64,000 bases of DNA from contig JAHIUA010000043.1 of the NCBI GenBank assembly GCA_018817385.1, forward strand, positions 62,001 through 126,000, given 5' to 3'. A program made the position numbers and the translations under genes. Source of the stretch: Pseudomonadota bacterium (lineage in GTDB: Bacteria > Desulfobacterota > Desulfobulbia > Desulfobulbales > Desulfocapsaceae). The notes under the pieces are model-generated. The model did no database searches. It saw only the letters and a program-made list of their open reading frames with translations, and was not told where the DNA came from. Positions 36,109-45,777 of the stretch are shown piece after piece; position 1 is the stretch's first letter; every line of letters begins with the position of its first letter.

Positions 36109-37026
36109 ATGAAGAAAAAAGAGAGTGAACTGGAGGCCAGTGAGCGCAATCAAAAGGGACTGCTGGCTATTCATGTGGGCCTTGCTGCAAACGCATTGTT
36201 GGCGGTGTTAAAGGCCACCATTGGGGTTGCCGGTCATAGTCCGGCTCTGCTTGCCGATGGGATCAATTCCACCTCGGATGTGGCCTATGGGGTGGTGATG
36301 GCGATTTTCATGAAACTCTCGGGAAAACCGGCTGATCATGAACATCCTTATGGTCATGATCAGATGGAGAGTATTGCCGCTGTGGTGGTTGGGGCCTTTG
36401 TTGTTACTACCGCCATCGCTATTTTCTGGAACTCGGTGAACGGGGTCTATGAAATACTCTCCGGGGCAGGTGATTTTGCCGGGGCATCCGGAGTCGCCCT
36501 CTGGGTCGCTCTGGGCGCAGCCTGTCTCAAACTCTGGTTGACCTTGTGGACCAGTAAGATCGGGAAAAAGATTAAAAACAGTGCGGTGGAAGCGCTGGCC
36601 CATGATCATCGCAACGATATCTTCTCGGCCTTGGCTGCTGCAATTGGTATCTTCTTTGGCCGTATGGGCTTTCCTTGGGTGGATCCCTTGGCAGGGGCTG
36701 TGGTCTCCTTGATTATCCTCTATACCGGGGTGGATATCCTGCGTACCTCCTCAGCAGATCTCATGGATACCCTGCCAGGCAAACAACTGGGCAGGGAAAT
36801 TCGCGAGCTATTGGCATCGGTGCAAGGGGTAAAGTGTGTAGAAGAGGTTCATGCCCACCGGTTTGGTCCTTATCTGGTGGTCAATATCACCATAGGAGTG
36901 GATGGTAGTCTGAGCGTGACTGAAGGGGATAGGATTGCCACTGGGGCTGAGGAGATTCTCTTGCGTGAGATTGAATTTATGCGCCGGGTCTATGTCCATT
37001 ACCATCCGACGCCCCCCTGTGAATAG
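36109..37026 (+). CDS. Cation diffusion facilitator (CDF) metal exporter
   Basis: 305 residues, six membrane helices (about 20-215) plus a cytoplasmic ferredoxin-like domain (about 225-300). Metal-site motifs are seen in helix II (DGINSTSD) and helix V (HDHRND), the HxxxD/DxxxD patterns of CDF proteins, and HEHPYGH follows helix II. These transporters expel Zn, Fe, Mn, Co or Cd against protons; sequence alone does not settle the metal, though the FieF/MamB-like subgroup is closest. AGGAAGG precedes the ATG. Only 11 bases separate the stop from repeat copy 2. Confidence 0.92.
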   Translation: MKKKESELEASERNQKGLLAIHVGLAANALLAVLKATIGVAGHSPALLADGINSTSDVAYGVVMAIFMKLSGKPADHEHPYGHDQMESIAAVVVGAFVVTTAIAIFWNSVNGVYEILSGAGDFAGASGVALWVALGAACLKLWLTLWTSKIGKKIKNSAVEALAHDHRNDIFSALAAAIGIFFGRMGFPWVDPLAGAVVSLIILYTGVDILRTSSADLMDTLPGKQLGREIRELLASVQGVKCVEEVHAHRFGPYLVVNITIGVDGSLSVTEGDRIATGAEEILLREIEFMRRVYVHYHPTPPCE

Positions 37027-37037
37027 AATTACTCATT

Positions 37038-37245
37038 GTAACTATACAGGTACTGCCGAATTTTTTTTGGCAAACAACCGCTCTAGTACTTTTACCCCAA
37101 GGGGGGACTGCACATTGAGTGCCGGCTTACCGTTCATCACCGGTGGCAGCAGTGCTTTCTATGCGTTCAGTCAGGACTTTGAAACATACTGGTGCTCTTC
37201 GAGAAGAGCTGAATGGACGAAGAGGGAGTGCTGCTGAACAGTTAC
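37038..37245. mobile_element. GTAAC-ended MITE, copy 2 (208 bp, with internal insert)
   Basis: Ends GTAACTATACAG and CTGAACAGTTAC match copy 1 with one base change each. The body has about 56 extra bases between the CGCTCT and GCAGTGCTT blocks. Flanks TACTCATT and AACTCGTT are a 6/8 match. The 3' hairpin half (CGTTCAGTCAGGACTTTGAA...GAAGAGCTGAATGGACGAAG) is conserved. Confidence 0.85.
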
Positions 37246-37270
37246 AACTCGTTTTGCTCCTTCGCTGGTC

Positions 37271-37762
37271 TCAGACCTTCTTGAAGCGGCTGGCTGGAGC
37301 CGAACAGATAGGACAGTTAGCCGGGGCATTGCCTTCCATGATAAAGCCGCAAAAGCCGCAGACATGATACGGAGTTTTCAGGCCACTGTTTTTATCAAGG
37401 TTCTTTTTTAGGCTGAGGTGTTTGCGTTGAACCTTGGCTGACTGGGAAAAGGCGTAGTGCATGGCCTTTTCACCACCATCCTCTGCTATTTTTGCAGCCC
37501 CTTCATAGTGGTTGATGAGATCGGGGATCTCTTCTCCAAAGGCAGTCTGACAGTTCTGAGTGTTTTTACCGGTCTGCCCCCGGAGCTGGACGAGGAGGCG
37601 GCATGCCTGGGCTTCTTCTGAGACAGCGATTGCCTGGAAAAGTCTGGCCAGTTGGAACTCACCGTCCTGTTGTGCCCGCAGGCTATAAATTTTTTTCCGT
37701 ATGGCGGCCCGGGAAATTTTGACAAAGGCCTCTTCTATTTGCTGACGGGTTTGGACATCCAT
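37271..37762 (-). CDS. Rubrerythrin-like protein with degenerate di-iron site
   Basis: 163 residues: a four-helix ferritin-like domain (1-120) and a C-terminal rubredoxin domain with CGFCG and CPIC (about 134-163). Rubrerythrins reduce peroxide with a di-iron centre. Compared with the Desulfovibrio vulgaris protein, most iron ligands are altered: the first helix Glu is Ile (AFVKISRA), the ExxH of helix B is EEAQ, and the last ExxH is VQR. Only one or two ligand Glu remain. The rubredoxin Fe site is intact. It may therefore be a structural or electron-transfer variant. It is a stand-alone gene beside a metal exporter. Confidence 0.82.
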   Translation of the reverse strand: MDVQTRQQIEEAFVKISRAAIRKKIYSLRAQQDGEFQLARLFQAIAVSEEAQACRLLVQLRGQTGKNTQNCQTAFGEEIPDLINHYEGAAKIAEDGGEKAMHYAFSQSAKVQRKHLSLKKNLDKNSGLKTPYHVCGFCGFIMEGNAPANCPICSAPASRFKKV

Positions 37763-37936
37763 TAGTTCTATTCAGGCTGAGGTGGAAACTGCTACGGCTG
37801 AAGGCGACGATTGTAACTTGCAGATGGCTAATCCTTAATTTTTTTTTTGCTCCGTTCATCAGGCCCTTTGCCTGATTTCTCACGGGAATTGGCGGATTAT
37901 CTCCTCGCAACTTTTGACTATTTTACCATGTAAAAA

Positions 37937-38845
37937 TCATCCTCGCATCTTTTTTGCCCCCAATCCCCAGAATCGCTGACTCAGGCCAACCCCGAAGAAG
38001 ATAAACAACGCCGCAAGGTATTGAAACGAGGTGAAGGATTCCCGAAAGATCAGCCAGCCGAGTAGCATGGTAAACAGGGGGATGAGGTTGACATAGATGG
38101 AGGCCTTGCCTGCCTCCATAGAGGAGAGGGCGAAGTTATAGCATCCGTAGGCCATAATGGTGATGGCCAGCCCCAGATAGACGATGGCGACTGTGGGGAT
38201 CAGGAGCAGGGATTCGGGGAGGGGGACCTGGGGCAGGGCCAGGAAGGGAGTAAAAAAAATGGCCCCCACCCAGGCCTGTACAGCGGTGAGGAAAAGCGCC
38301 GGATAGCGGGAGGTCAAGCTTTTGACCGAGATCGTGTAGACAGTGGCGCAGACCATGGCCAGAAATTCATAAAAGTTTCCCAGCAGGGGATCAGGAGCAT
38401 GTTCTGTGGCTGTCGCTCCCAGGCTGAGTGCAATACCGCCTGCCATGGCCAGAAGGAGTCCCAAGAGGTTCTGCAGTGAAAATTTTTCCGCGAGAAAGAG
38501 GGCTGAGGCCACGGAAATTAAGAGGGGAAGCATGGTGGTGATGACCGAAGCTTGAGAGGCTGTGGTGTTTTTCAGGGCATGGGCCTCGAAAATGAAGTAT
38601 AAACAGGGTTCACTGAGGGCCATGAGTCCCATGAGCTTCCAGTCCTGTCTGCGGATGCGGATCTTCCGAAATCGAGGCAGAAAAAAGAGAAAGGCCAGAG
38701 ATGCCACTGCCATCCGGCCGAATATCACGACCATGGGATGGTAATCGACAAAGGCCACCTTGAGAGCAATGAAGGAACTCCCCCAGAGAAACATGGCCAG
38801 TACCAGACAGAGGACTGGCAGAAATTGGGAGTTCGGTGCTTTCAT
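37937..38845 (-). CDS. EamA/DMT family transporter
   Basis: 302 residues with ten predicted membrane helices in two EamA repeats; the first begins LCLVLAMFLWGSSFIALKV (the classic W-G/S-S-x-F motif) and the second near VYTISVKSL. Such proteins export amino acids, nucleobases or other small metabolites; the substrate is not predictable. The C-terminus is short and basic (RFWGLGAKKMRG). No regulator gene is adjacent. The stop lies 174 bases past the rubrerythrin-like gene's start. Confidence 0.88.
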   Translation of the reverse strand: MKAPNSQFLPVLCLVLAMFLWGSSFIALKVAFVDYHPMVVIFGRMAVASLAFLFFLPRFRKIRIRRQDWKLMGLMALSEPCLYFIFEAHALKNTTASQASVITTMLPLLISVASALFLAEKFSLQNLLGLLLAMAGGIALSLGATATEHAPDPLLGNFYEFLAMVCATVYTISVKSLTSRYPALFLTAVQAWVGAIFFTPFLALPQVPLPESLLLIPTVAIVYLGLAITIMAYGCYNFALSSMEAGKASIYVNLIPLFTMLLGWLIFRESFTSFQYLAALFIFFGVGLSQRFWGLGAKKMRG

Positions 38846-39155
38846 GGGAAAGGGTTTGACGTTGTTATGAAAATGCTTATTAATAAGTGAAATTCTCAGT
38901 TGATTGCTCTTGGGAGCTGAGTTCAGGTAATCATGAATTAAGAGTACTTGAATAATTTTCGCTGATCCCTTATGGCGTGGAAGGTACTTGCCTGAACTGG
39001 TTATCTGTCGTTAAAACATAGAAAATGAATTGTGACTATACTCGATAAGAGGCGGTCACCTTAAACTTTTCTCTGAGGAAGTCAAGAAGGTTTCCCATGT
39101 GAAAAATCTTTCTTTGATAGGGTACGCCAGCCTTAAAAGAGGCTGAAAAATAGAA
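38846..39155. other. Intergenic upstream of the 813-aa gene
   Basis: No gene seen. GTTCAGG and CCTGAAC (about 38922 and 38991) form a distant inverted pair. TGTGACTATACT near 39033 offers a weak -10. Confidence 0.4.
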
Positions 39156-41597
39156 ATGAAAAGAAATTCTTGTCCGTTGCAGCAAAAGGTTATTGTTTTT
39201 TTACTTGTTTCACTCCTCTCCTGGATCTTTCCCCTGATTGCAACAGCTGGAGCTTCTGCTAAAGGATATTCTGTGACTCTGGAGGCCTTCCGTCAGGTGG
39301 CATGTGAAGATGAAGAACTCTTTCACTATAATAAAGATATTATCAAAGCACTGGATTACACCAATATGCGTGTCCTCCGCTCCTTTACTCAGTTGCCCTG
39401 CATTTCGGCCCAGGAGATAGTGGATGTCCTGAGAAGACTGGTTACTGCCAAAATAAGCTTTGAAGACCAACTCCTCCTTGAGCGCTTTGTTACCTTGGAA
39501 GGAGCCGATGTGGTGTCGAGCTGGCAGTTTCTGAAACAGCTGGACGGGTTGAGCTATAGCGCCGGTAGAGTGATGATGGCCTTTCAGTTTGTCGATGTCA
39601 TAACGGCTCATGATCTCCTGGCCTATGTCGATCGCATTGGAGGGATGGCCGAACCAGCTGGTTGGGCCCTGAAGGCCTTCCTTGTCCTCCCCGGGCAGAG
39701 CAGGAAAAGTGTAGCGCAAGGCATGGATCTGTTGGAGGCGATGAGTGAAAGGCAGCAGTGGGCCATGGAACAGTGTTGCAAGATTCCTGGGATGAACGCC
39801 TATAAGGCTTTGGAAAATATGTCCTATATCCGCGGCTTGGCCAATACTGATGCCTGGAATGCACGGGGACTGTTCAAGCAGGATATCGATCCCGAGGTAG
39901 CTTTTTCCTGGCTCAAAGATTATTTCAGTCTGCCCCAACAGAGGGAAGAAGAACTGTTTTTTAGTTTTTCTCCGGCAGACAAGGCCATCCTCCTCAAAGG
40001 CTTTGCCGAGGCTTCCGATTATTTGACATGGAAGATCAATGACCTGCACTCAGTGACTGATCTGCAGGGGCGGGAGATTTCTGCCGGGGTACTCAGCAGT
40101 TACTCGGCTTCCTTTATGGACCGAATCTGGAAACGTCTGGATGGGAAGGTACGGAGCCAATATGGGACAGCCTTTTATGAGGCTCTGCACAGTGGCAATA
40201 AGGGCGCGGCCATTGCTGTTCTGCGCAAGGCCACAGACCGTGCCCGTGTCCAGGTAGCCTATGATACCACTACCGCCAATATCTATATCTTGCTCTCCAA
40301 GGGCAGTGAACTCTACGATTCTTCTTTTCGTGATATTTTAGTCCCTGTCCTTAAAAGTCGTATTGAAGAGCACTTTGCGGCCAATCTTCTCCAGTTTCTT
40401 CTGGCCGTTGACCCGGAGAACAATCATGTCTCTGATTTTATTATCAGTCTGGCCCAGCGGGGGAAACTGGCGACCTTTTTTCCCCAGGATTCCGAGGAAC
40501 AGAAACGGGTCCTCGACCTGGTAACGAATTCGGCCTTTCAGGATGAAAACAGCCTGATTCTCTTTTCCGCCACCTTTATGACACTGCTGCAGAATATCGA
40601 GCCGGCGACCCGCACCTATCTCATCGGTAAGATGCTCACTGCCATTCGCGATGGGAATACTGTCTTTACCACTCAGCTGCGGGTTATTCTTCAATATTAT
40701 AAGCAGTATTATTCTGACTTTGTTGGTGACGTGGATAAGTCTCGGATTAATTTGATGATGTTTGATTACGGGGCCATACCCTTGGAATTGTATACCCGCA
40801 CTGCCTTTGCAGAGTGGAAGGCAGACAATCGTCTCTCCAGCCTTTCGGTCTTCCATAATGATGATGACGGCAAGCAGTCCTACCTCTCCAACTGCGCCTT
40901 TCTGATTAAGCAGGGATACCAGCCGCGATTATCGCGTGGCTTTAACCTGCATGCCTACTCGGCTGTCACCGGAGAGGCTGCAAACCTGCTCCGTAATTTT
41001 TCCGCTTCTCCAAGTAAGGTCATGAGCTCTTTATTTGTCCTCCAAGGCAGAAAACCGGTGGTCATTGACTGGGTGAAACGGATCAATGGGATTGAGGTCT
41101 CTCACTCTGTTTTTGTCTTTCAGGGGGAAGAGGTACAGATGGAGCTCTTGAAACAGTTTCTCAAGGGGGGGCATGAAATGTTTGCCCAGCGTGGACATTC
41201 TTATTGGCGCAAGGAACAATTGATAGAGCCTATCACCAAGCTTTTGGAAAGTGGTGCGGTTACAGAAGAGGATCTCCTTGTCAAACAACGCTTTATGAGT
41301 ATTGGTTCTTGCGGTGGTATTCGTGCCTATTCCGAACTGGCCACCACGTTCAAAAATAATGTCGATATCCTGGCCACTGTGGGGACGGGTAAGGCCGTTA
41401 TTAATAATCCTTATAACGAATTTCTTTTTGAGGCTGTTGCCGAAGCCAAGGTCGACTTGACCTGGGATGATGTGGCCAGACGTTCATCCGGCATTTTTAC
41501 GCAGGGTCTGGGTGAGGATTACTTGCAACCAGGCTCTTTGCCTGCCATTCTGCACAAGATCATGGACCAGAAAAAAATCGATCATGCCTTTGATTAA
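39156..41597 (+). CDS. Large exported protein: helical repeats plus caspase-like C-terminal domain
   Basis: 813 residues. Signal peptide at about 1-35 (VIVFLLVSLLSWIFPLIATA). Residues about 75-260 show tandem helical repeats of roughly 32 residues, each with a W/A-rich helix and F-x-x-(L/I/V) at the unit border. Residues about 575-790 look like a clan CD (caspase/gingipain) fold: FHNDDDGKQSY, later strand VFVFQGEE, then His681 in AQRGHSYW and Cys719 in MSIGSCGG, 38 residues apart as in that clan, followed by TVGTGKAVINNP. I recall similar RGHSY/GSCGG pairs in unnamed bacterial proteins but cannot verify them here. Peptidase activity and target are inference. It overlaps holA by 14 bases. Confidence 0.72.
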   Translation: MKRNSCPLQQKVIVFLLVSLLSWIFPLIATAGASAKGYSVTLEAFRQVACEDEELFHYNKDIIKALDYTNMRVLRSFTQLPCISAQEIVDVLRRLVTAKISFEDQLLLERFVTLEGADVVSSWQFLKQLDGLSYSAGRVMMAFQFVDVITAHDLLAYVDRIGGMAEPAGWALKAFLVLPGQSRKSVAQGMDLLEAMSERQQWAMEQCCKIPGMNAYKALENMSYIRGLANTDAWNARGLFKQDIDPEVAFSWLKDYFSLPQQREEELFFSFSPADKAILLKGFAEASDYLTWKINDLHSVTDLQGREISAGVLSSYSASFMDRIWKRLDGKVRSQYGTAFYEALHSGNKGAAIAVLRKATDRARVQVAYDTTTANIYILLSKGSELYDSSFRDILVPVLKSRIEEHFAANLLQFLLAVDPENNHVSDFIISLAQRGKLATFFPQDSEEQKRVLDLVTNSAFQDENSLILFSATFMTLLQNIEPATRTYLIGKMLTAIRDGNTVFTTQLRVILQYYKQYYSDFVGDVDKSRINLMMFDYGAIPLELYTRTAFAEWKADNRLSSLSVFHNDDDGKQSYLSNCAFLIKQGYQPRLSRGFNLHAYSAVTGEAANLLRNFSASPSKVMSSLFVLQGRKPVVIDWVKRINGIEVSHSVFVFQGEEVQMELLKQFLKGGHEMFAQRGHSYWRKEQLIEPITKLLESGAVTEEDLLVKQRFMSIGSCGGIRAYSELATTFKNNVDILATVGTGKAVINNPYNEFLFEAVAEAKVDLTWDDVARRSSGIFTQGLGEDYLQPGSLPAILHKIMDQKKIDHAFD

Positions 41598-42972
41598 CCG
41601 TTCAGAATTACCCGCCTTCCTTCAGCAAGTGAAGAAGGGAAGCTATCCGCAACTCTACCTCTTTTTTGGAGAGCGCTATCTCTGCCGAGAGGCAGCAGAC
41701 AGTCTGCAGCAGGCATTGCTAGCCTTGCCGGCCGGCGGTTCGGTTAACTCCATAGATGGGGACAGGGAGGACAGCAGCAGGACCCTGGGGCAGATCATGA
41801 ACTTCAGCCTCCTGCCAGGTCTGCAGATCCATCGGGTCACTGACAGCAGGCTTTTTCACTCAAAAAATACAGCATCAGCCCTCTGGAACAAGGTGGCATT
41901 GGCTCATGCGGAAAAGAAGGAGGCCCGTTGTTGCCGGCATCTCCTGGCCTTTATAGCACTGGCTGGACTTTCCGCCAATGATGGTCTTGAGGGAATAGAG
42001 GCCGGGCAGTGGCAGAACCTTTTTGGCTTTTCCCGGCCCCAAGAGAGCCTGGTCTGGGCCGATGAACTGCTGGCTGCTGCTGGCCCGCAGCAGGTGGTAT
42101 CCGGTGGAGATATAACCGGACGCTACAGAGACGCTTTTACCAAAGGCGTTCCTCCCTATAATATCCTTTTGCTCACCGCCGAGGCGGTAGATAAACGAAA
42201 ACAATTCTTCACCTTTATCAAAAAAGAGGGAGTTGTGGTAGACTGTTCCATAGACACCGGATCAGGAGCTGCTGCTCAGAAAGGACAGAAGGCCATCCTC
42301 CAAGAGCTGGTACTGAAGAGTCTTGGTGGATTAGGCAAAAAAATGGGACCACGGGTCTTGGACATTTTCTTTGAGCGGGTGGGCTTCCATCCCGTTGCAG
42401 TGGTGATGGAAACGGAAAAGCTGGCCCTGTCAGTGGGAGACAGAGAGCTTATTACCGTGGAAGATCTTGATGCCATGGTGGGAAGAACCCGTGAGGACGC
42501 ACTATTTGAATTGACTGATGCCTTTGGCCAACAGCAGACCGGTCGAACGTTGGTCATTTTGCATCGGCTCCTGGAAAATGGTATCCATGGGCTGGCTATT
42601 CTGGCGACCCTGAGAAACTATCTGCGTCGACTCCTTATTTTTCGTTCTCTGCAGCTCCAGCCGGAACCGCAATGGCAGTCGGGAATGAATGCGCAACAGT
42701 TTCAGGGCAGCTATCTGCCCGCATTGAAGCAGCGTGGAGAATGGAAAGAGTTGTTGCAAGGCCATCCTTATGCCCTGTTCATGAGTTTTAGCAAGGCTCA
42801 GGGATTTTCTTGTGCCCAGTTAAAGAACTGGTTCGGGTTGCTGCTTCAGGCTGAATATCGGTTGAAGGGTGCCCCTTTGCCCCAGGAACTTGTACTGGAA
42901 GAGCTTTTGTTGAGCATGTTCGCAACGGCTAAGCGGAACAGAAGAGAAATATCGAAACGACAGGGATATTGA
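41584..42972 (+). CDS. holA: DNA polymerase III subunit delta
   Basis: 462 residues, longer than the usual 340 because of an insertion at about 90-150 (VALAHAEKKEARCC...). The N-terminal AAA-like fold begins YPQLYLFFGERYLCREAADS and the C-terminal region has REDALFELTDAFGQQQ and LLRNYLRRLLIF-type helices known in delta subunits. It opens the beta clamp in the clamp loader. The ATG at 41584 lies inside the end of the preceding frame, indicating translational coupling with the exported protein, an odd partner for a replication gene. Confidence 0.85.
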   Translation: MPLINRSELPAFLQQVKKGSYPQLYLFFGERYLCREAADSLQQALLALPAGGSVNSIDGDREDSSRTLGQIMNFSLLPGLQIHRVTDSRLFHSKNTASALWNKVALAHAEKKEARCCRHLLAFIALAGLSANDGLEGIEAGQWQNLFGFSRPQESLVWADELLAAAGPQQVVSGGDITGRYRDAFTKGVPPYNILLLTAEAVDKRKQFFTFIKKEGVVVDCSIDTGSGAAAQKGQKAILQELVLKSLGGLGKKMGPRVLDIFFERVGFHPVAVVMETEKLALSVGDRELITVEDLDAMVGRTREDALFELTDAFGQQQTGRTLVILHRLLENGIHGLAILATLRNYLRRLLIFRSLQLQPEPQWQSGMNAQQFQGSYLPALKQRGEWKELLQGHPYALFMSFSKAQGFSCAQLKNWFGLLLQAEYRLKGAPLPQELVLEELLLSMFATAKRNRREISKRQGY

Positions 42973-43100
42973 AAAAAAGTAAAATCATCCTTATTATAAG
43001 AATAGAGCAATAACTGGGGCGACGGTTCTCTGTTTTTTTTCTCCCCTCTTCCATGATGTGAGGAGTGGAGTACATGTGAGAACAATGGATTGTATGGTTT

Positions 43101-43403
43101 ATGAGTGAAAAAAAAGGATCAGTGGCAACCAGAGACAGGACTCAGGTGCGAGAGCCTGCTCTGTATAAGGTTTTGCTCCATAATGACGATTATACTTCCA
43201 TGGATTTTGTAGTGGCTATTTTGGAAAATGTTTTTAGAAAAAATCCTTCCGAGGCAAGCTTGATAATGATGAATGTTCATCAGGAGGGGGTCGGGGTAGC
43301 CGGAATTTATACCCGCGAGATCTGTGAAACAAAAGTGGCAATTGTTCACCAGCTTGCCAAGCAGAATGAGTATCCGCTGCGGTGCTCCATTGAACAGGTG
43401 TAA
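43101..43403 (+). CDS. clpS: ClpS adaptor
   Basis: 100 residues with the N-degron pocket motifs YKVLLHNDDYTSMDFVV and the helix VHQEGVGVAGIYTREICETK. ClpS delivers N-end-rule substrates to the ClpAP protease in the cytoplasm. It precedes clpA by 109 bases, the normal order. The Asp pair of the pocket and the Met of DYTSMDFV are retained. Confidence 0.95.
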   Translation: MSEKKGSVATRDRTQVREPALYKVLLHNDDYTSMDFVVAILENVFRKNPSEASLIMMNVHQEGVGVAGIYTREICETKVAIVHQLAKQNEYPLRCSIEQV

Positions 43404-43512
43404 TCGCAGGACAGCTGGATACTCAGGAGAAGGAAATTTTTTTTGAATGTATTGAACGAGGTAGAAACAGGTCTGAATTTTACTGCTAACCCTTTAACGG
43501 GTGATTAATGAT

Positions 43513-45768
43513 ATGTTAAGTAAACCATTGGAATTAGCCCTGGTCAGGGCCATTCGAGAGGCAAAGAGTTATAATCACGAGTACGTCACTGTGGAGCATA
43601 TGCTCTACGGTCTCCTCCATGATGAACTGGCAGAGTATATCATTAAAGAATGTGGAGGCTCCGCCGAAAATCTGAAAAAGCGGCTGGAGTCTTTCTTTTC
43701 TGGGGAGCTGCCCACTGTTCCCGCCGGAGATCCTGCCCAGACTGTGGGGTTTAACCGTGTCCTGCAGCGGGCTGTGGCCCATGTTCAAAGCTGTGGCAAG
43801 AAAGAGGTGGACAGTGGTGATGTGCTGGTTTCCATTTTTTCCGAAGCCGAGTCGCATGCCGTTTATTTTCTCGGCTCCGAAGGGCTGGGGCGTATGTCTG
43901 TGGTGGAGTTTATATCCCATTCTCTGCCGGATGATTTGCAGAAGGAGCCTCTGCCCCGAATGCCGCCCGGACCAGCCGGGGGCAAGGATGTGGACAAAGA
44001 TGAGAAAATTCTCCAGGAGTTCACCGTCAACTATGCCAAAAGCGCGGCCAAGGGTAAGCTTGATCCCCTGATTGGTCGCAAGAACGAAGTGAAGCGGATG
44101 ATGCAGGTGCTCTGCCGGCGGAAAAAAAATAATCCCCTGCTGGTGGGTGAGCCAGGGGTAGGGAAGACCGCCATTGCTGAAGGGTTGGCCCTGCTTATTC
44201 ATGCCGACAAGGAGGCCCGGGCTGCAGAAGAGAAACCTTTGGTTCCGGATCTCCTCCAGGATGAGGAAATCTTGCTCCTGGATATGGGCAGTCTGGTGGC
44301 TGGAACCAAGTATCGAGGAGATTTTGAGAAGCGGCTGAAGGGCGTGATTGCAGCCGTTGAACGGAAGGGTAATGCCATCCTGTTCATCGACGAGATGCAC
44401 ACCATCGTCGGCGCAGGAGCCACCAGCGGTGGTTCCATGGATGCTTCCAATCTCCTCAAACCAGCTCTGCAGGCAGGGACCCTGCGCTGTATCGGTTCCA
44501 CTACATACGAAGAGTATAAGAATCATATCGAAAAGGATCGGGCTCTGGCACGCAGGTTCCAGAAGATCGATGTCGAAGAACCTTCTGTGGAGGATACCAC
44601 TCGTATCCTCCAGGGCTTGCAGTCCCGTTACGAAGATCATCATCGGGTTTCCTATTCCCGCACTGCTATTCGGGCAACAGCTGAGCTTGCCGAACGCTAT
44701 ATCAATGACCGTTTTCTGCCGGATAAGGCCATTGATGTCATGGACGAGGTGGGTTCTGCCTTTCGCATGGCCGGTAAACTCGATAAGATCGTCAAGGTGC
44801 GGGACGTTGAGAACGTGGTCTCACGCATGGCCAGGGTTCCTGCCAAGAGTGGCTCCCGTGCTGAGCTTGTTTCCCTGCAGGAATTGACGGCTTCGATGAA
44901 GCAGGTGATCTTTGGTCAGGACCAGGCCATTGAGGCCGTGGTTACGGCCGTGAAACGATCGCGTGCAGGCCTCGGCAACCCTGATTCTCCCACGGGCTGT
45001 TTCCTTTTTGCCGGACCGACCGGGGTGGGCAAGACAGAGGTGGCCAGGCAGCTGGCAAACAAGCTTTCCGTTCACTTTGAACGTTTTGACATGAGTGAGT
45101 ACATGGAAAAACATGCGGTGGCCCGTCTCATCGGTGCCCCTCCTGGCTATATTGGTTTTGAACAGGGAGGCCTGCTTACCGAGGCCGTTCGTAAGCATCC
45201 ATACTGTGTCCTCCTCCTCGATGAAATCGAAAAGGCCCATCCCGATATCTTTTCTATTCTCCTTCAGGTCATGGATCATTCCACCCTCACTGATAACTCC
45301 GGTCGGAAGGCAGATTTCCGCAACGTCATTATCATGATGACCACCAATGCCGGTGCCCGTGAAATGTCCAGTGCGCCCATTGGCTTTGTGGCTGAGAAAA
45401 AGGGGCGGGAGCAAAAGGCGGTCAAAAATCTCTTTTCACCTGAGTTTCGTAATCGTCTGGATGCTATTATCTCTTTTTCAGTCCTTGAACCTAAGGCCGT
45501 GGAAAAGGTGGTTGATAAACTGATCGTGGAATTGCAGGCGCAGCTTGGCGAAAAAAAGGTCTTTGTCTCTCTCACTGCCAAGGCTCGTTCCTGGTTGGCC
45601 AAAAAAGGGTATGATCCCGCCTTTGGTGCCAGGCCTATGCGCAGGCTGATTATGAAGGAGATTGGTGATGTTCTCACCGATGAGATCCTCTTCGGTCAAC
45701 TGGTTTCAGGAGGAAAGGTGACCGTGGGGCTGCGTGAAGACAAATTGACGTTTACCTATAAGAACTGA
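43513..45768 (+). CDS. clpA: ClpA ATPase subunit of ClpAP
   Basis: 751 residues: double Clp_N repeat (1-140), first AAA+ module (Walker [10 protein letters not shown]; Walker [10 protein letters not shown]), second AAA+ module (Walker [10 protein letters not shown]; Walker [14 protein letters not shown]) and a C-terminal D2-small domain. It unfolds substrates delivered by ClpS and passes them to ClpP, using the IGF-type loop of the family. The frame is open to a GTG at 43501, but [14 protein letters not shown] is the normal beginning and I start at the ATG. No clpP is in the window. Confidence 0.95.
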   Translation: MLSKPLELALVRAIREAKSYNHEYVTVEHMLYGLLHDELAEYIIKECGGSAENLKKRLESFFSGELPTVPAGDPAQTVGFNRVLQRAVAHVQSCGKKEVDSGDVLVSIFSEAESHAVYFLGSEGLGRMSVVEFISHSLPDDLQKEPLPRMPPGPAGGKDVDKDEKILQEFTVNYAKSAAKGKLDPLIGRKNEVKRMMQVLCRRKKNNPLLVGEPGVGKTAIAEGLALLIHADKEARAAEEKPLVPDLLQDEEILLLDMGSLVAGTKYRGDFEKRLKGVIAAVERKGNAILFIDEMHTIVGAGATSGGSMDASNLLKPALQAGTLRCIGSTTYEEYKNHIEKDRALARRFQKIDVEEPSVEDTTRILQGLQSRYEDHHRVSYSRTAIRATAELAERYINDRFLPDKAIDVMDEVGSAFRMAGKLDKIVKVRDVENVVSRMARVPAKSGSRAELVSLQELTASMKQVIFGQDQAIEAVVTAVKRSRAGLGNPDSPTGCFLFAGPTGVGKTEVARQLANKLSVHFERFDMSEYMEKHAVARLIGAPPGYIGFEQGGLLTEAVRKHPYCVLLLDEIEKAHPDIFSILLQVMDHSTLTDNSGRKADFRNVIIMMTTNAGAREMSSAPIGFVAEKKGREQKAVKNLFSPEFRNRLDAIISFSVLEPKAVEKVVDKLIVELQAQLGEKKVFVSLTAKARSWLAKKGYDPAFGARPMRRLIMKEIGDVLTDEILFGQLVSGGKVTVGLREDKLTFTYKN

Positions 45769-45777
45769 GTTCATCTC

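Noticed and set aside
35848-36174. 108-codon minus-strand frame overlapping the CDF exporter start
   Set aside because: It overlaps the start of a sure gene on the other strand and has no motif or ribosome binding site.
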